Below, piece after piece: positions 35,011 through 46,601 of a stretch of 64,000 nt of DNA. The notes beneath the pieces are model-generated. The model worked only from the letters and a program-made list of their open reading frames with translations. It made no database searches and was not told where the DNA came from. A program made the position numbers and the translations under genes. The stretch comes from Topomyia yanbarensis (taxonomy: Eukaryota > Arthropoda > Insecta > Diptera > Culicidae). Numbering within the stretch: position 1 is the stretch's first letter; each line of letters opens with the position of its first letter. The stretch spans positions 106,875,845 to 106,939,844 of the forward strand of contig NC_080671.1 of assembly GCF_030247195.1 (NCBI RefSeq), read 5' to 3'.

Positions 35011-35269
35011 CATGTATCGGACTAATATTCCTTCCTATCCCAGAAGATCTGCATTCGGACGTGGCCGGCGTCGGTATTGATCAGCATGCAGGGATCAGAA
35101 TAGATTGTACAATGTGGCTCATCATGTTATTCCCAAGCATGTTGTTCCAATGAACATTTTGCAACCTAATTTGGTTCTGGTCAATAACGGAGTAGCAACT
35201 ACGGGCGATCTCTTATGCTTATGCTTATGCTTAGTTCGTACCAATACAACGAATGTGCAGCTGATACAA

Positions 35270-35705
35270 CTAATGGTTTCATTCGCCTGCGCCACGTTCC
35301 GTCTTCCATCTGCACGCCACTATAGATGGTACGCAACACCTTTCGTTCGAAAACTCCAAGGGCGCGTTAGTCCTCCACGAGCATAGTCCAGGTCTCGTGG
35401 CCGTAGAGGACCACCGATCTAATCAGCGTCTTGTAGATAATCAACTTCGTGCGGCGGCGAATTTTGTTCGACCGGAGCGTCCTCCGGAATCCAAAGTAGG
35501 CACGATTTCCCGCCAAGATCCGTCGGTTACCAGTGAGCCCAAATACATGAATTCGTCGACCATCTCGATTTCGTCACCATCAATCCGAACTCGGGTGGGA
35601 GGTTCACATTGTCGTCTCTAGAACCTCTTCGTCTCATGTATTTTGTCTTCGAAACGTTGATGGCAAGTCCAATCCTGCTGGCTTCAGCTTTCCGTCTTTG
35701 AGCTT
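35270..35705 (-). pseudogene. RTE-clade reverse transcriptase C-terminal fragment
   Basis: On the minus strand, in shifted frames: RIGLAINVSKTKYM, then EIDGDEIEMVDEFMYLGSLV, then NRAYFGFRRTLRSNKIRRRT, TKLIIYKTLIRSVVLYGHET and ALGVFERKVLRTIYSG. This order (thumb and following region) is typical of RTE-clade elements such as mosquito JAM1. The catalytic palm motifs are missing. At least two frameshifts and one in-frame stop are seen. Confidence 0.8.
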
Positions 35706-35879
35706 ATATACTTTCATATTACCCAGTTAAGCCAAATATTTTTCTGATATAGCCATGAATTTCCTTAATTATAGTGTAGATACAGGCTTTGAATACAATT
35801 GAATTAAAGTTGAGTTGATGTAGCAGCAGACAAAAAATAGTTTTGTTTTCTCAAACCTTCGCAATTACAATTAATAAAT

Positions 35880-35965
35880 AGTTCAGATTGGCCTCCGGGC
35901 CTCGGAAAAAGTTTTCAAAGTTTGAGCGAATCCTATAGATTTCTTTTGTAAGAAATGTAAAAAAG
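35880..35965 (-). repeat. Dispersed repeat D2 head fragment
   Basis: CTCGGAAAAAGTTTTCAAAG, TTTGAGCGAATCCTA and the hairpin word ATTTCTTTTGTAAGAAAT followed by GTAAAAAA match the head of D2 at 48735-48795. Confidence 0.7.
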
Positions 35966-37287
35966 CATTTCAACGTAGCATTAAGCCAGACAGTGCAGTG
36001 ATAGCTCAAGCTCAACAATATTTCTTAGCTTCTAGTACAATAAGTCAAAGGTCACGATATCATAATTATTTAACGGTTACGCAAACGTGATGATAATTAA
36101 AGTCTGTTTTATTTAGAATTTGGACACTATATATTTTGTAGCACCGCCTGAAATGCATCTAGGCATAGGTTTCCTAGTCCTAGTGGATGTGCGAGATCAA
36201 TTTTTTTTCTCGTTGTTCATTTAGCATCACTTTTTAATACTGCAGGTATCTAGATAAAACACGTGTATTTTACAAACAAACCATTATCTAAACCGACTGC
36301 TAGGGAATACAGAATAAATAAAGTGTCCGGATGCTTAGTGAAGCAATCTTCATATTGTTTAATTAGGACAGTATCTACGACAGAAGGTTAAGAAAAGGTG
36401 CGATATACTGAATATTTCAATGTTTTCAGTCGATCCCACATCAAACACTTTCGACCAAAACATTCCACCAAACCCGCAGCGATTTGTGCATCAACATTAT
36501 CCTTTCCCAGTTTCTACTTGAACACATACCAGTTGCTCTTGCTTGACGAAAAACTAGCCAGCAATTGGAACTGAAATCAATTAAAAACAAATAACAATAA
36601 TAACAGAACATAAAGGAAGCATAAATCACCTCCGAAAATGGCTCTCTTACTCCATGAACGGGAAAAAGCGTAACGACCAATGTGTGGCATCAACTTGACC
36701 TCGTTGATTGGAAAGAGTAATTTTAATTACCTTTATGTTTGTATTTTTTCCACTTTAGCAACTATCTCTCTTTCTCTATCCGTTGGACTATCAGAATGTT
36801 CCTAGCGCGAGAAAGCATCACCTCCGTTACTTGGAAAAAGCGTGTTGAATATTAAGATTTTTATGGCCCCGCTCTATTATTATTAGCTTTATGGGTTCCT
36901 CAATCAAAAAGAGCGGGTGTCGCTATGGTGCAGGGTTCATTTACATAAAATTCGGGTAAATTTATTGCATTGGATCCCCTCGTAGGTTCACAATGTTGCC
37001 GAGGAGCTGCGAACAATATGAGTTATGACGTCGAAGTTTCCGCGAGTGCAAATTTAGATGTTCTACCGAACTAAATTGGTATCTAATGTATAATGAAACT
37101 AATTGGCAATGGAAACCATTTGTTATCGCTTGAATCAGTATGCAGATTTTTCGCACTCATAAATTTACCATTAGTTTAATTGCATATTGGTTGAAATCCC
37201 CTATAAGTTTAAAACGACATGTTTCTCGCCATGAACAAAATGTATTTCGTATGTTTTATCGAAGTTTATGTGGTTTTCGTTTGAAGC
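35966..37287. other. No gene recognised
   Basis: AT-rich intergenic-looking sequence. Minus frames at 36441-36680 and 36962-37156 have no recognised feature. Confidence 0.5.
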
Positions 37288-37369
37288 GAAACTGAGTCAG
37301 TTCCTAACCCCAACTGCTGTCAAAATGTATGAACTGACAGCAGTTGGGGTTAGAACCTGACTCAGTTTC
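37288..37369. repeat. 82-nt near-perfect hairpin
   Basis: GAAACTGAGTCAG (37288-37300) pairs with CTGACTCAGTTTC (37357-37369), and CTAACCCCAACTGCTGTC pairs with GACAGCAGTTGGGGTTAG, leaving a loop of about 14 nt and a small internal bulge. It could be a tiny palindromic MITE or a miRNA-like precursor. No neighbour copy was found. Confidence 0.7.
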
Positions 37370-38196
37370 AGGTTCAAGCGAAATCGCCATTAGAGGGTGC
37401 AAAAAGTTAGCTACTCTTATCAAAGGTGGGGATCAGCTAACAACGCAGTCTAGTTGACTACATACAAAGTAACGAAAACAGCCGAATATGTGCGGGGCAA
37501 TACATATACCCCGACTGTACAATAGCATAAAGGTTTGTTTATTTTAGCCGATGGAGTCGAGATGAAAATTGTGTACTGTTCATAAAATCATTTGTTTAAT
37601 GACCCAGTTTTGTGTTGTTGCTGTACCCATTCTGTGAGTGCTTCCACTGTGGTTACGGAACGGAGGGGGAGATGAAATGAAAGCAAATATTTTGGAATGT
37701 TTTGACACTTTTTGTGCGTTTGTTGGTGTGTCGTTTGCTTTCAGTATGGCATATCGGTTTCCAACAGATCCAGAATTAGTTCTATTTTTGGTGCATGTTT
37801 ATTTTGATCGTTCGGATGGCAAATGGGTGGGGTGTGTTTTGCTCAAGTGATGAATTAACAGAAAATTACAATTGGTAGCACGTCGTTCACAGCTATACAC
37901 ACAATCAATCAACCAACTAAATAATTCCAAACAATATACTAGAAAGGAAATGGAAATTGATCAACCGGACTTTCCGTAGTTGATTTAACGCGGAGCGTGC
38001 TGGGAACTTCACGGTATCGGAATTTTGAATTTATTTCAGCAGTGCGAAAGAAAATTCTTTCAGTGCCTCCAAATAGCATCTGGAGAAGTTTGTCCAACTT
38101 GTTGTAGTTATTAGTACAAATGGATCTTCCATTTGTACTATTTGTACTAATCATCGTGATGCAAAGTCTTTTTTAACATTCAACAATCATTTATGT
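37370..38196. other. No gene supported
   Basis: A 70-codon plus frame (37638-37850) and a 71-codon ATG-initiated minus frame (38154-37939) are open but unassigned. A small palindrome built on TTAGTACAAATGGA lies at about 38107-38138. Confidence 0.45.
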
Positions 38197-38204
38197 CTTA
38201 CACA

Positions 38205-38451
38205 CAGTGGCGGATCCAGAGGGGGGGTCTTGGGGGTCCGGACCCCCCCCCCGAAATTTTTTAACTTCATGAGAAATTTTTAAAGTAGTTTCTATTTTAA
38301 TTTCATTCTAAATTCTAAAACATTCCAAATCAGATTCGTTCACCAAAGCTGATTTTAATTAAATGAGGGTATTACATATTACTTATTTTACAATGATTTC
38401 AAAATCGAAATTTCGGACCCCCTCCGAAATTTTTTTCTGGATCCGCTCCTG
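38205..38451. mobile_element. hAT-like MITE
   Basis: The ends are CAGTGGCGGATCCAG and (inverse) CAGGAGCGGATCCAG. The flanks are CTTACACA (38197-38204) and ATTACACA (38452-38459), an 8-bp duplication with one mismatch. Inside, GGTCCGGACCCCCC and GGACCCCCTCC-type words face each other. 247 bases, no ORF. CAGNGGCGG ends with 8-bp duplications are characteristic of hAT elements. Confidence 0.85.
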
Positions 38452-38459
38452 ATTACACA

Positions 38460-39604
38460 TTCAATTACATTAAGTTTTCTTACGTTAATTTTCACTGAAA
38501 AATAGACCCGTTTCAAATGTCGATGCATAAAAAATTGGAGAGAATGCGTTTACGTCTTTATTCCTGCGAACCTGTATATGGAAAAATGCCGGAAAAAGGT
38601 GAAATACCCGTATATGAGCGCAATAGGAAGTAAAATCTCTTTCCTCTTATTTTCACCCTACCATTCCACCAACAAACATAATGGAACTATCGAAAATCCG
38701 AGTATATACTGAAGTCTATTTTACGCTGTTATATTTTACGCGCATGTATCCCCGTGTAAGAAAATTGAGTGTTCATATATGGGAATGTATGTATTCGCAC
38801 AATTCTCTATTTTCATCTTCGCCGATGAAGCTTTGATCATACCTATTAATTTTTGTAGCAGAGGCTTAAATTTGATTATTTAAACTTCGCAACAAACTCG
38901 TCTTTTCAAGATGACTGATAGTGTGTGTTTCGAACTCTCATCAGTTCCCCATTTGATAATCAAAATCGTGCTTAGTTTCTGGGATTCACTATTGCACTTA
39001 ATGTACTTAATTAAACGCTTTGCAGAGTGGGCTCCCAATCTACGACAGTCGCTTTCAAGTACTTGATTGATTTTCGTAGTTCATTACCCTATCTGCAAAA
39101 AAGCTCGTAAATGAATGTGATCCTTGAAAAATCTTGGCAAGACTTCACACAATCTGCGTGAAACAATTTTTTTTAAATTAACGCTGTAGGATTACACATA
39201 AAAATGCTTTTACTCGAATTTGATTTATTTGAAAAAGACAGAAAAGCGTTCTCCAATTTTTTGATGTATTTTAGACTAAAGTACACCCTAATAAACATCT
39301 TATCATTCAATAGCCTAACGACCTGTTCAGGATATCATCCAAACAATATGGAGTGAAGCTCATTTTCGCCTCTTCTCTAGTAGGCATACAACCTTCTCAT
39401 CTTTTCATTGTCAACAGGCAATATGCTAACCTTAATGACAAAAAAGCTAATTACTATATAATGCACAGAATATAAATAATATACAATGATAGAACATACA
39501 AGTAAGTTCAGTACCTATTAACTATGTCTAACACAAACTCGAAAAGTGAAACTTGCTTAAGTACTACTTACAACATAATACAAAATTTTTATAAACGAAA
39601 GCAG
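38460..39604. other. No gene recognised
   Basis: AT-rich. No motif or repeat relation was noticed. The last part may contain the 3' end of the minus-strand CR1 copy, but no tail is visible. Confidence 0.45.
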
Positions 39605-42600
39605 CTAAACAGTGGATATGACTAAAAAACTTTTTTTAATGGTGGCTCGGGACAAATTAAAGTACAAGGCATCAGAGAGTTGATTAAACATACGACTCAT
39701 ACTAGCTATGGGTTCATTATGACCATAATTAGTTCTAGCAACAAGAAGACGGAAAAAAGTATGGGATCGCAAAACACGACGATGGATGTTGAATCTCAGC
39801 TGTTGCAGTAATGCGGAGCAGTCGATATTACCTTGAATAATATCGGAGACAAACAAAGCCTTTGCGACATTGCGACGACAACTGAGCAGGTCTAGACCGA
39901 TCAATTTACATCTGTCTTCGTATGCGGGCAAATTTATCGGGTCATTCCAGGGAAGATGGCGCAAGACAAATCGTAAGAACTTGCGTTGAACGGTCTCGAT
40001 TCGGTTGATGCTGTTTTGATAGAACGGTGCCTAGACCACTAATGCATATTCTAATATCAAGCGTACTAGAGAGCAATAGAGAGACTTTAAACAGTGCACA
40101 TTTCTGAAATTTGTGGCTGTAAGAAAGATAAATCCAAGTGTTCTGGAAGCTTTTGATGTTACGTATGAAACATGGTCTCTAAATGTTAACTTTGAGTCAA
40201 GAATTACACCTAGATCTTTAACAGAAGTATCTCTCCGAAGATTATTGCCATAAAGTTCATAATTGAAAATAATTAATGAATGCTTACGAGTAAAGGATAT
40301 TACGGAGCACTTAGATGCATTCAAGACCATCTGATTGTTGCTGCACCAATTAGCGAAAATTTCTAGATCGCATTGAAGAAGTCTTGCATCATCAAGACAT
40401 TTTACGATGGTGAATAGCTTGTTCATGTACAACAGGACGATTATGGGTCCCAGGTGGCTGCCCATGTAGCACGCTTTGTTACTGTATAGTATTTGTAACT
40501 CTCTTGGTAACAACTATGTTATGGAAAAAGCGCACTTTGTTTGTATGTTGTGCAACATGTTCCTAATTGCAGCAAAATAATGAAAACAATAGCTGTGCCA
40601 TTTGCCGAGCACTGGGTAGTTGGACAGTTCTGTTTTAGGGTGGAATGGCAAACAAAGAGGTATTTGCAACTTGTTAGACTGTTTGTGCAAGTTAGCAATG
40701 TTTCTGATTAGTTTCACAACTGTTATTGATGTTTGCATACTTAACACTATTGGCCAGCTCTATAGTTACATAGTTGCACAATCAGTTTAAAAACTCGTGG
40801 AAATTGTTTTCAAATATATCCAACAATAAAAAATATTGTGTAGCATTTGTGCAACATTTAAAACTTTCAACAAGTTGCAATTGCTACTTGGGTGCCCTGT
40901 GGAACTCCGGAGGTAGCAGCAAATGGTAGGGAAACAGTATCTTCAATTTTAACGCTCATTTGACGGCCAAATAGGTAAGAACGTAACCAACTAAGAAAAG
41001 GTCCATTAAAACCCAGCTGTTCGAGTTTGGCAACAGCTATACGGTGGTTGATCTTGTCGAAAGCTGCTGTAAGGTCTATCTATAAATCGCGTCAACTTGA
41101 TGTCTTTGTTGGAGTGCATGAGTTATGAATGATGTGTATGAAACTAAGTTTGTACTGGTAGATCGCTTAGGAATAAATCCGTGTTGTTCTTCAGCTATTA
41201 TGTTACGGCAGTTGTGAGTGAAAAATCCAGGACGATTGACTCGAATAGTTTGGATGTAGCGCCTTGTAATTTCGCGATAATTGCGCACGTCGCGTTTACA
41301 TCCTTTTTTAAAAACCGGGAAAACAAAGGATCGCTTCCAACAGTCAGGAAAAATCCCTGATCGCAGAGAATCGTTGAAAAGGCACGATAAAGGTGTAGCG
41401 AGACTAGCAGAACATTGTTTTAGAACAATCGCTGGGATCCCATCAGGACCGACGTTGCATGATTTTTTTTAGCTTTCTACATGCAGTAATAACTGCTTTA
41501 GAAGTGATACGAGGATGTTGACCGATGGGGAGCCCACATGGCACTCCTAGAACAGCAGTAGAGATTTGTGAAGAGTTCAGTTTATCGTATGCAAAAACAC
41601 TGCTGAATTGCTTACGAAATAAATCGCAAATATCTTTGGTGGATGAAGCTTCTTTTGCATCACGGATCATGACCGATGGTAAACCTGACTCCTTCCTTTG
41701 ATTATTTATATAATCCCAAAAGGCCTTTGGATTGGACTTTAGGTGATTTTGAGTGCGTTGTTCGTGGATACGAGAGAGACGTTTGTTTAAACGTTTACAT
41801 CTGTCGTTAGAAATAATGTACCGAATTTTCAACGGGGCGCTTGCGAAATTTCGAGAGTTTTTTCAAAGCAGATTTTTTGGCAGATTTTAAACGTTGCACT
41901 GTTCTATTTGTCCAGGGAGGAGAGCAGGGAGTTTTTTAAACTTTTTGGGTACGTACTGATCTATAGCGTATAGTAGAACGTTCGATATGACGGTTGCAGA
42001 TTCGTTGACATCTCTTCCATCGACAACATTGCTCCAGATGATGCTACTCAAGAATTGGTTCATGGCGAGGAAATTTGCATTCTTGTAATCATAATAGATA
42101 GATTCAGATATATCTCGAAAGACGATGGGCGAGCAATCGCGAATCGAAAGCTGTAAAGGTTGATGATGGTGGCATTTCTTTACAAGCGGAGACGGAGCTT
42201 CAGAAATGGAACAGTCATTAATTAAGTCTAAACTAACAAAGCATAGGTCAAGTACACGGCCGTTACTGTTAACGATGTTAATTTGTCCTAGTCCTGCGGT
42301 GTTGTAACCGTCCAACAGTTCTGTTGCTAGGTGATTAATGGTGGAGAATGAGTTGTCAGGGAAGAGGTACTTAGCGGGACAGGAGATTTATTTAATACCT
42401 GGGAAGTTGAAATCGCCAAGTATTACCATATTATCACTAACTTTCATTTGTGAAGCGATCCATGTAACAGAGCTAAGATGTTCATTAAACAATATTACGT
42501 CGCTGGTACGATCCGGAGGAATATATATTACGCAAATGAATAACGTAGATTTTGAAAGCGTTAGAGCGACCCATATTTGTTCTACACATGAGCAATTGGG

Positions 42601-42990
42601 GGGAAAGAGTTGGCGAGCGAGAACGCGTTGCAATAAGAACCCCGTCTCCATGGTTCCTGCTACTGTGAGAACTAGTTCGGTCGGACCGAAAAACGGTGTA
42701 AAGCGGGCCAAATATTTGGTGTGATAAAGTATTACCATTCAACCAGGTTTCGGTAAAGGCATAGATGTCATATGATGCATCGGAGCAGGCTAAGTAGTAA
42801 TCAGTTATTCTCGTATTCATACCGCCAACATTTTGATAATAAAATTCGAGTTGTTGGTTCAAACCAGTGATGTGAATTCCTCATTCTCGTGGCAGTTGTA
42901 CGTTGGTGTGCGATGGGCTTGAAGGGTGTACTGATAGAATTGATTGGGCAATGGGGTATTGAGTAGCAAAGGGGTCCTCGGCGATTGACT
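39605..42990 (-). pseudogene. Decayed CR1-clade (T1/Q-like) retrotransposon
   Basis: On the minus strand, in at least six frames: end of ORF1-like sequence (to about 42880), endonuclease start LEFYYQNVGGMNTRITDYYL with TETWLN (42862 down), NFPGIK, DGYNTAGLGQINIV (42315 down), linker NPKAFWDYINNQRKESGLPS (41832 down), reverse transcriptase EEQHGFIPKRSTSTNLVSYT (41288 down), TSGVPQG near 40900, SHLGPI (40450), LDDARLLQ in place of the FADDLKLY catalytic box, KDLGVILDSKLTF, then ALRHLPWNDPINLPAYEDRC-type C-terminal sequence (39964 down). Many frameshifts and a degenerate catalytic box make it dead. A MITE interrupts it at 40461-40893. The 5' end is cut by a simple repeat. Confidence 0.85.
40461..40893. 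mobile_element. MITE inserted inside the CR1 reverse transcriptase
   Basis: The insertion falls between codons for TSGVPQG and SHLGP on the minus strand, so both junctions are fixed to within a few bases. The ends CCCATGTAGCA and (inverse) CCCAAGTAGCA form a short terminal inverted repeat; GCC occurs at both junctions and may be the target duplication. A similar end, ACCCAAGTAGCAAATCGCAA, lies at 1972. The 77-codon frame inside (40514-40747) is not a gene. Confidence 0.7.
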
Positions 42991-43007
42991 TGTTCGTGTT
43001 GGTAAGA

Positions 43008-43190
43008 TATAGAGATTCTATAGAGATATAGAGATATAGAGATATAGAGATATAGAGATATAGAGATATAGAGATATAGAGATATAGAGATATAGAGATA
43101 TAGAGATATAGAAATATAGAGATATAGAGACATGGAGATATAGAGATGTAGAGATATAGAGATATAGAGACAGAGATAGAGGTAGAGAGA
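43008..43190. repeat. 8-bp simple repeat (GAGATATA)n
   Basis: About 20 near-perfect units, decaying towards 43190 into GAGA-rich sequence. It cuts the upstream end of the minus-strand CR1 copy. The long minus frame through it is an artefact of the repeat. Confidence 0.9.
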
Positions 43191-43539
43191 GAGATGGAAA
43201 TTGATAGTTGGTAGTGTGATGGGCTCTAGAAGACGAACCAAGAGTTCGAGTAGATCCTTTCTTTAGTATATTTTTCTAATCTTAGAGATCCGAAATATGC
43301 AAAAATTTAATTTTTTTTTGAATTTTCCACAGTCAGATCCCCTTATGTGTAATTTAAACATAATAATCAGATAGGGTTATGGGGTTTTATCTAGGGCCTA
43401 AGGAATTTTTTTTAAGAGATTCGGTTTCTTAAAAAGATGAAAAATATTTGTCCCGATTTTGTCAATGTCCCCGTTTTATAAGCCTAAAATTCACCAAGGG
43501 GCTGATAAAAACGGGTCTTCACTGTATTAGTCATATGAA
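43191..43539. other. No gene recognised
   Basis: AT-rich, no feature seen. Confidence 0.5.
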
Positions 43540-44035
43540 AAATTTATTATCTCTCTACTAGGGGGATTACTTGATGATCTGTGTATTCATATACCACCCC
43601 ATCAACTTCACTACTGAACAAAATGTTTAATCCAACAGGTAATTACAGGTAATTAATTGGACCAATTTCAACTTTACATATTAATTACATATTAATTTTT
43701 GAGAAATAATAAATTAATTATGTATTGAGTGAAAATTGATAAGTCTATATATAAAAAAGTCAATGTTTGTATTATGTGATTTATGGACTTCCAAACGGCT
43801 TAACCGCTTGCCGTAAAAATGTATACGTAGTAAAGACTTGTTATGGATTATCTGCCCGCCAGATTTCGTTTCGGAACAAATTGTGTTTTACTCCTATTTC
43901 GTTGAAAGTTGCAGCAACGCGCGGCGGGTATTAGCTAGTAGGGAATAAAAGTATAAAATGTTAATTATCTTCGCCGTTCGTAAACGGATTTAGACGATCT
44001 ATGGCTTGTTAGAAAGAAATTTTTACAAGCTTTCT
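43540..44035 (-). mobile_element. Dispersed repeat D2 copy interrupted by a Helitron
   Basis: CTACTAGGGGGATTACTTG (43557), CATTCATATACC-like words, GATAAG (to 43743) and, after the interruption, GGGAATAAAAG and CGCCGTTCGTAAACGG match 28195-28610 in order. Confidence 0.75.
43744..43938 (+). mobile_element. Short non-autonomous Helitron
   Basis: Starts TCTATATATAAAAAAGTCAA and ends GCGCGGCGGGTATTAGCTAG, i.e. 5'-TC, 3'-CTAG with a GC-rich self-complementary stretch just inside the end, the usual Helitron signature. 195 bases, no ORF, no target duplication, as expected for rolling-circle transposition. The uninterrupted host sequence is readable at about 28538-28560 (GATAAGCGAGGAATAAAA). Rep/helicase would have to come from elsewhere. 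Confidence 0.85.
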
Positions 44036-44895
44036 ATTCAGTGGAGTGGCTAGAGGGGTGGGTGGTTCGGGGGTCAACCCCATCCAAAACCAAAATTAAT
44101 CGAATTGAAAAAAGCTTAATAATTAAATAAATAAATAAAATAAAAAATAAATAAATCTTAATTAAATATTCAATAATAATAGTTTTGGAGGTATATAGTT
44201 TTAGGCAACATGAGTACTTTTGGAAAATTGTCGGAATTGGATCTTTAAACTGATCTCTAGCCAACGTACCATAGTTGTTGAATTTTTCTGAGCTCTTTTT
44301 AAAAGAGATGTTCAATGCTTCGAATGTGAAGCGATGTTTGATGAAGTTGATTGTCTATAAACAAAACCTTGCTCATCGAAAATTTGCATACATTTCAATA
44401 TTTGTTGAAATGTTTTTTTAGGATGCCTAGAGTTGAGACAACTCAATGTGGTTAACAATGTAATGTATTATCAATTATAATGTATTATCAATTATATACA
44501 TAGCCTCTGGGCAGGATTGAAAATAATAAAGATTTTAAAATATTTTAAGTTAGTGGCTATTAATGATGTATATTTGAGTTATGAATTTAATGGTGTAATA
44601 GTGTATCATTTTATACAAGAGGACTCGTTCTGGAGTTGTAAGCTTTCATAGTGAAGAAAAAAAAATTGCGCGAAAACATTAGTCACGATAACATTTTTTC
44701 GAAACAGAACGTAGGATGTTTAGTATCTTTGAAGAATATTACGACGTAAAGCAGCACCTCTTCTAATAAAATAATTTTGATGGTTAATCCTCCTAGAAGT
44801 GCTATATAAAATATTCGTTCTTCAAACAAATTTAGTTCGAGATTTAATGGATTCAGCAATGTTTTTGAAAATGCAATTTCAACAAATTTTGTAGA
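44036..44895. other. No gene recognised
   Basis: Near 44039 CAGTGGAGTGGCTAGAGGGG resembles one end of a hAT-like MITE but the other end was not found. The rest is AT-rich. Confidence 0.4.
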
Positions 44896-45065
44896 ATGGG
44901 GTGGGAAAAGCGTAGTGGTAAGTCGACAAGGTGTACACAGCTCACCTGGGCTCGATTCCCAACCTCCGCACATAGAATTCTAATTTTTTCTAACCTAAAA
45001 AAGAACCGAAATACCCTAAGGCTAAAGCCTCTATAATCCACATGAACAAAAAACTTTGTTGAAGA
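44896..45065 (+). mobile_element. tRNA-derived SINE (Feilai-like)
   Basis: A-box-like TAGTGGTAAGTCG (44913) and B-box-like GGGCTCGATTCCCA (44948) are spaced as in tRNA genes, followed by TTCTAATTTTTTCTAACCTA and an AAGGCTAAAGCC phrase. No intact acceptor stem. tRNA-derived SINEs of this style are abundant in Aedes (Feilai). Exact family not determined. Confidence 0.65.
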
Positions 45066-45165
45066 CATCCCATAACTAATTTTATTGAAGACATGGATAC
45101 TCCGTGTATTCAGAATATTGAAATATATTAGACTACATATGGGAGAATACCTTTAAAACAAAAAA

Positions 45166-45519
45166 AAATTGTTTTTAGTGTTTTGGATTTTCCTCGTCAG
45201 TAACTAGCACCATCTTGGTGCCGATTAGATGATAAATCTAAACTAGCACCAAATTAGCACTAGTTAAACGCTCAAACCTAAATCCAAAAAGTCATAGCTC
45301 TGGCTTGCTGATGAGAATGCGCAGCAAACCAGAGCTTCTGTGACATTACTCGGAACCTGCCAATTGTTTAGTTCATGCAAGACGTATGACTTTTTGGCTT
45401 TAGAATTGGGCGTCTAACTAATACTAACTTTGGTGCTAGTTTATATTTATCATCTAATTGGTACCAAGATAGTGCTAGTTACTGACGAGGAGAATCCGAA
45501 ACGGTAAAAACTAATTTTA
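45166..45519. mobile_element. 350-bp fold-back MITE
   Basis: CCTCGTCAGTAACTAGCAC (45192) and GTGCTAGTTACTGACGAGG (45472) are exact inverses, and the pairing extends outward (TTTTGGATT versus AATCCGAAA, AAAATT versus AATTTT) and inward (ATTAGATGATAAAT versus ATTTATCATCTAAT). No ORF. Target duplication uncertain. Confidence 0.8.
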
Positions 45520-46601
45520 AGTTAGGAATTGTGCTCTACTGCACGAAAAAACAACTATTTCTTTGCATAGCTTTAAAACAAGTTATTCTGATATTACCCC
45601 TTAAAATGGCAAGGGATCTCAAAAGCCCGGCTAGTTACAATTCCCTAGTTTCAATGAACTTGGGATTTGAAATACAAATGAGCGAGTCGTTTCGGGATTT
45701 CGCTTTTCTCACTGATAAAACGAAAAAAAGAGGCATTTGATTTCACTGGGTCTTAGGAGCGATGCTTCTTGAAGTCACAATTTTAGCTTGCCGTTTTGAG
45801 GGTTACAGTAAGTGGTCAATGTTTTCTGCTTTGTATGAACAATAAAATTCACATTTTATTCAACATAGTCTCTGAAGCTTACAATAAAAAGTTTCGATAT
45901 ATTTGTGTAACCTTCAACATTATCTACAACTTTGCCGAAGACACCAAGTTCCTTACTATTTTCGAAGAAATATTTTTCCAGGAGATTTAATCACCAACAT
46001 TATTGTGTGTGTATAAAACCTATCCTATATCCCACTATCTGGCAGCGATTTACAGAAAAAAGATATTTACATGCATTTATATGCACGCCGCTCACACTCC
46101 GTCGCGATTTCCATGCACCCCATAGAATACACCTCCAGTAAGCACTCAATGACTGAACAGGCCGAATGCGCCAAACGCTCAAATTCCACAGCAGAAAGAA
46201 CGAGAGACAGGCAGAAACACATGCCATCGATGACCAAATAAAGCTCTCCGTGTAGACGCTCTTTTCGGTAGTTTCGTCCGTCCCACTTTTGCAATACCTT
46301 GGTTCTTCTCACACTTTCGTTCGCAGCATTAACGTTCATACAGAAGTGCTAAGCGGCGGGCGCGAAGATGTATTCGTTTTCCCAGTTTATTTTCTCTCCT
46401 GACGATGCTTCTGCGGGGAAGAAAACCTTCGAGAAACGCTTTTTCGAGTCATCCCACTTCGGGAATCTATTTCCTTCGATGTATTCCATAATGTCCGACG
46501 ATCTTTTGGTACACTTTTCCAGCGAATAAACGCGCATAAAACGTCCCGAAATGATAGCAATTTACGGAGGAGTTTTTCACTTTACACGCGATGAACCGAC
46601 C
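45520..46601. other. No gene supported
   Basis: Overlapping short frames only (for example 46067-46339 minus). GATTTAATCACCAACATTATT at about 45985 is matched by GATTTAATCGCCAACATTATT at about 48137, across the fold-back, suggesting a related repeat on both sides. Confidence 0.4.

Noticed and set aside
34779..35153. 124-codon plus-strand ORF
   Set aside because: Runs through repeated AGCCGGCT units and dispersed repeat sequence.
40514..40747. 77-codon minus ORF between the CR1 fragments
   Set aside because: Lies entirely inside the inserted MITE and has no similarity to CR1 or other proteins.
42801..43241. 146-codon minus ORF with Leu-Tyr-Ile repeats
   Set aside because: Most of it is translation of the (GAGATATA)n repeat; only the last part belongs to the CR1 ORF1-like sequence.
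44896..44970. Functional tRNA gene
   Set aside because: A and B boxes are present but the arms do not form a full cloverleaf and a SINE-like body follows.
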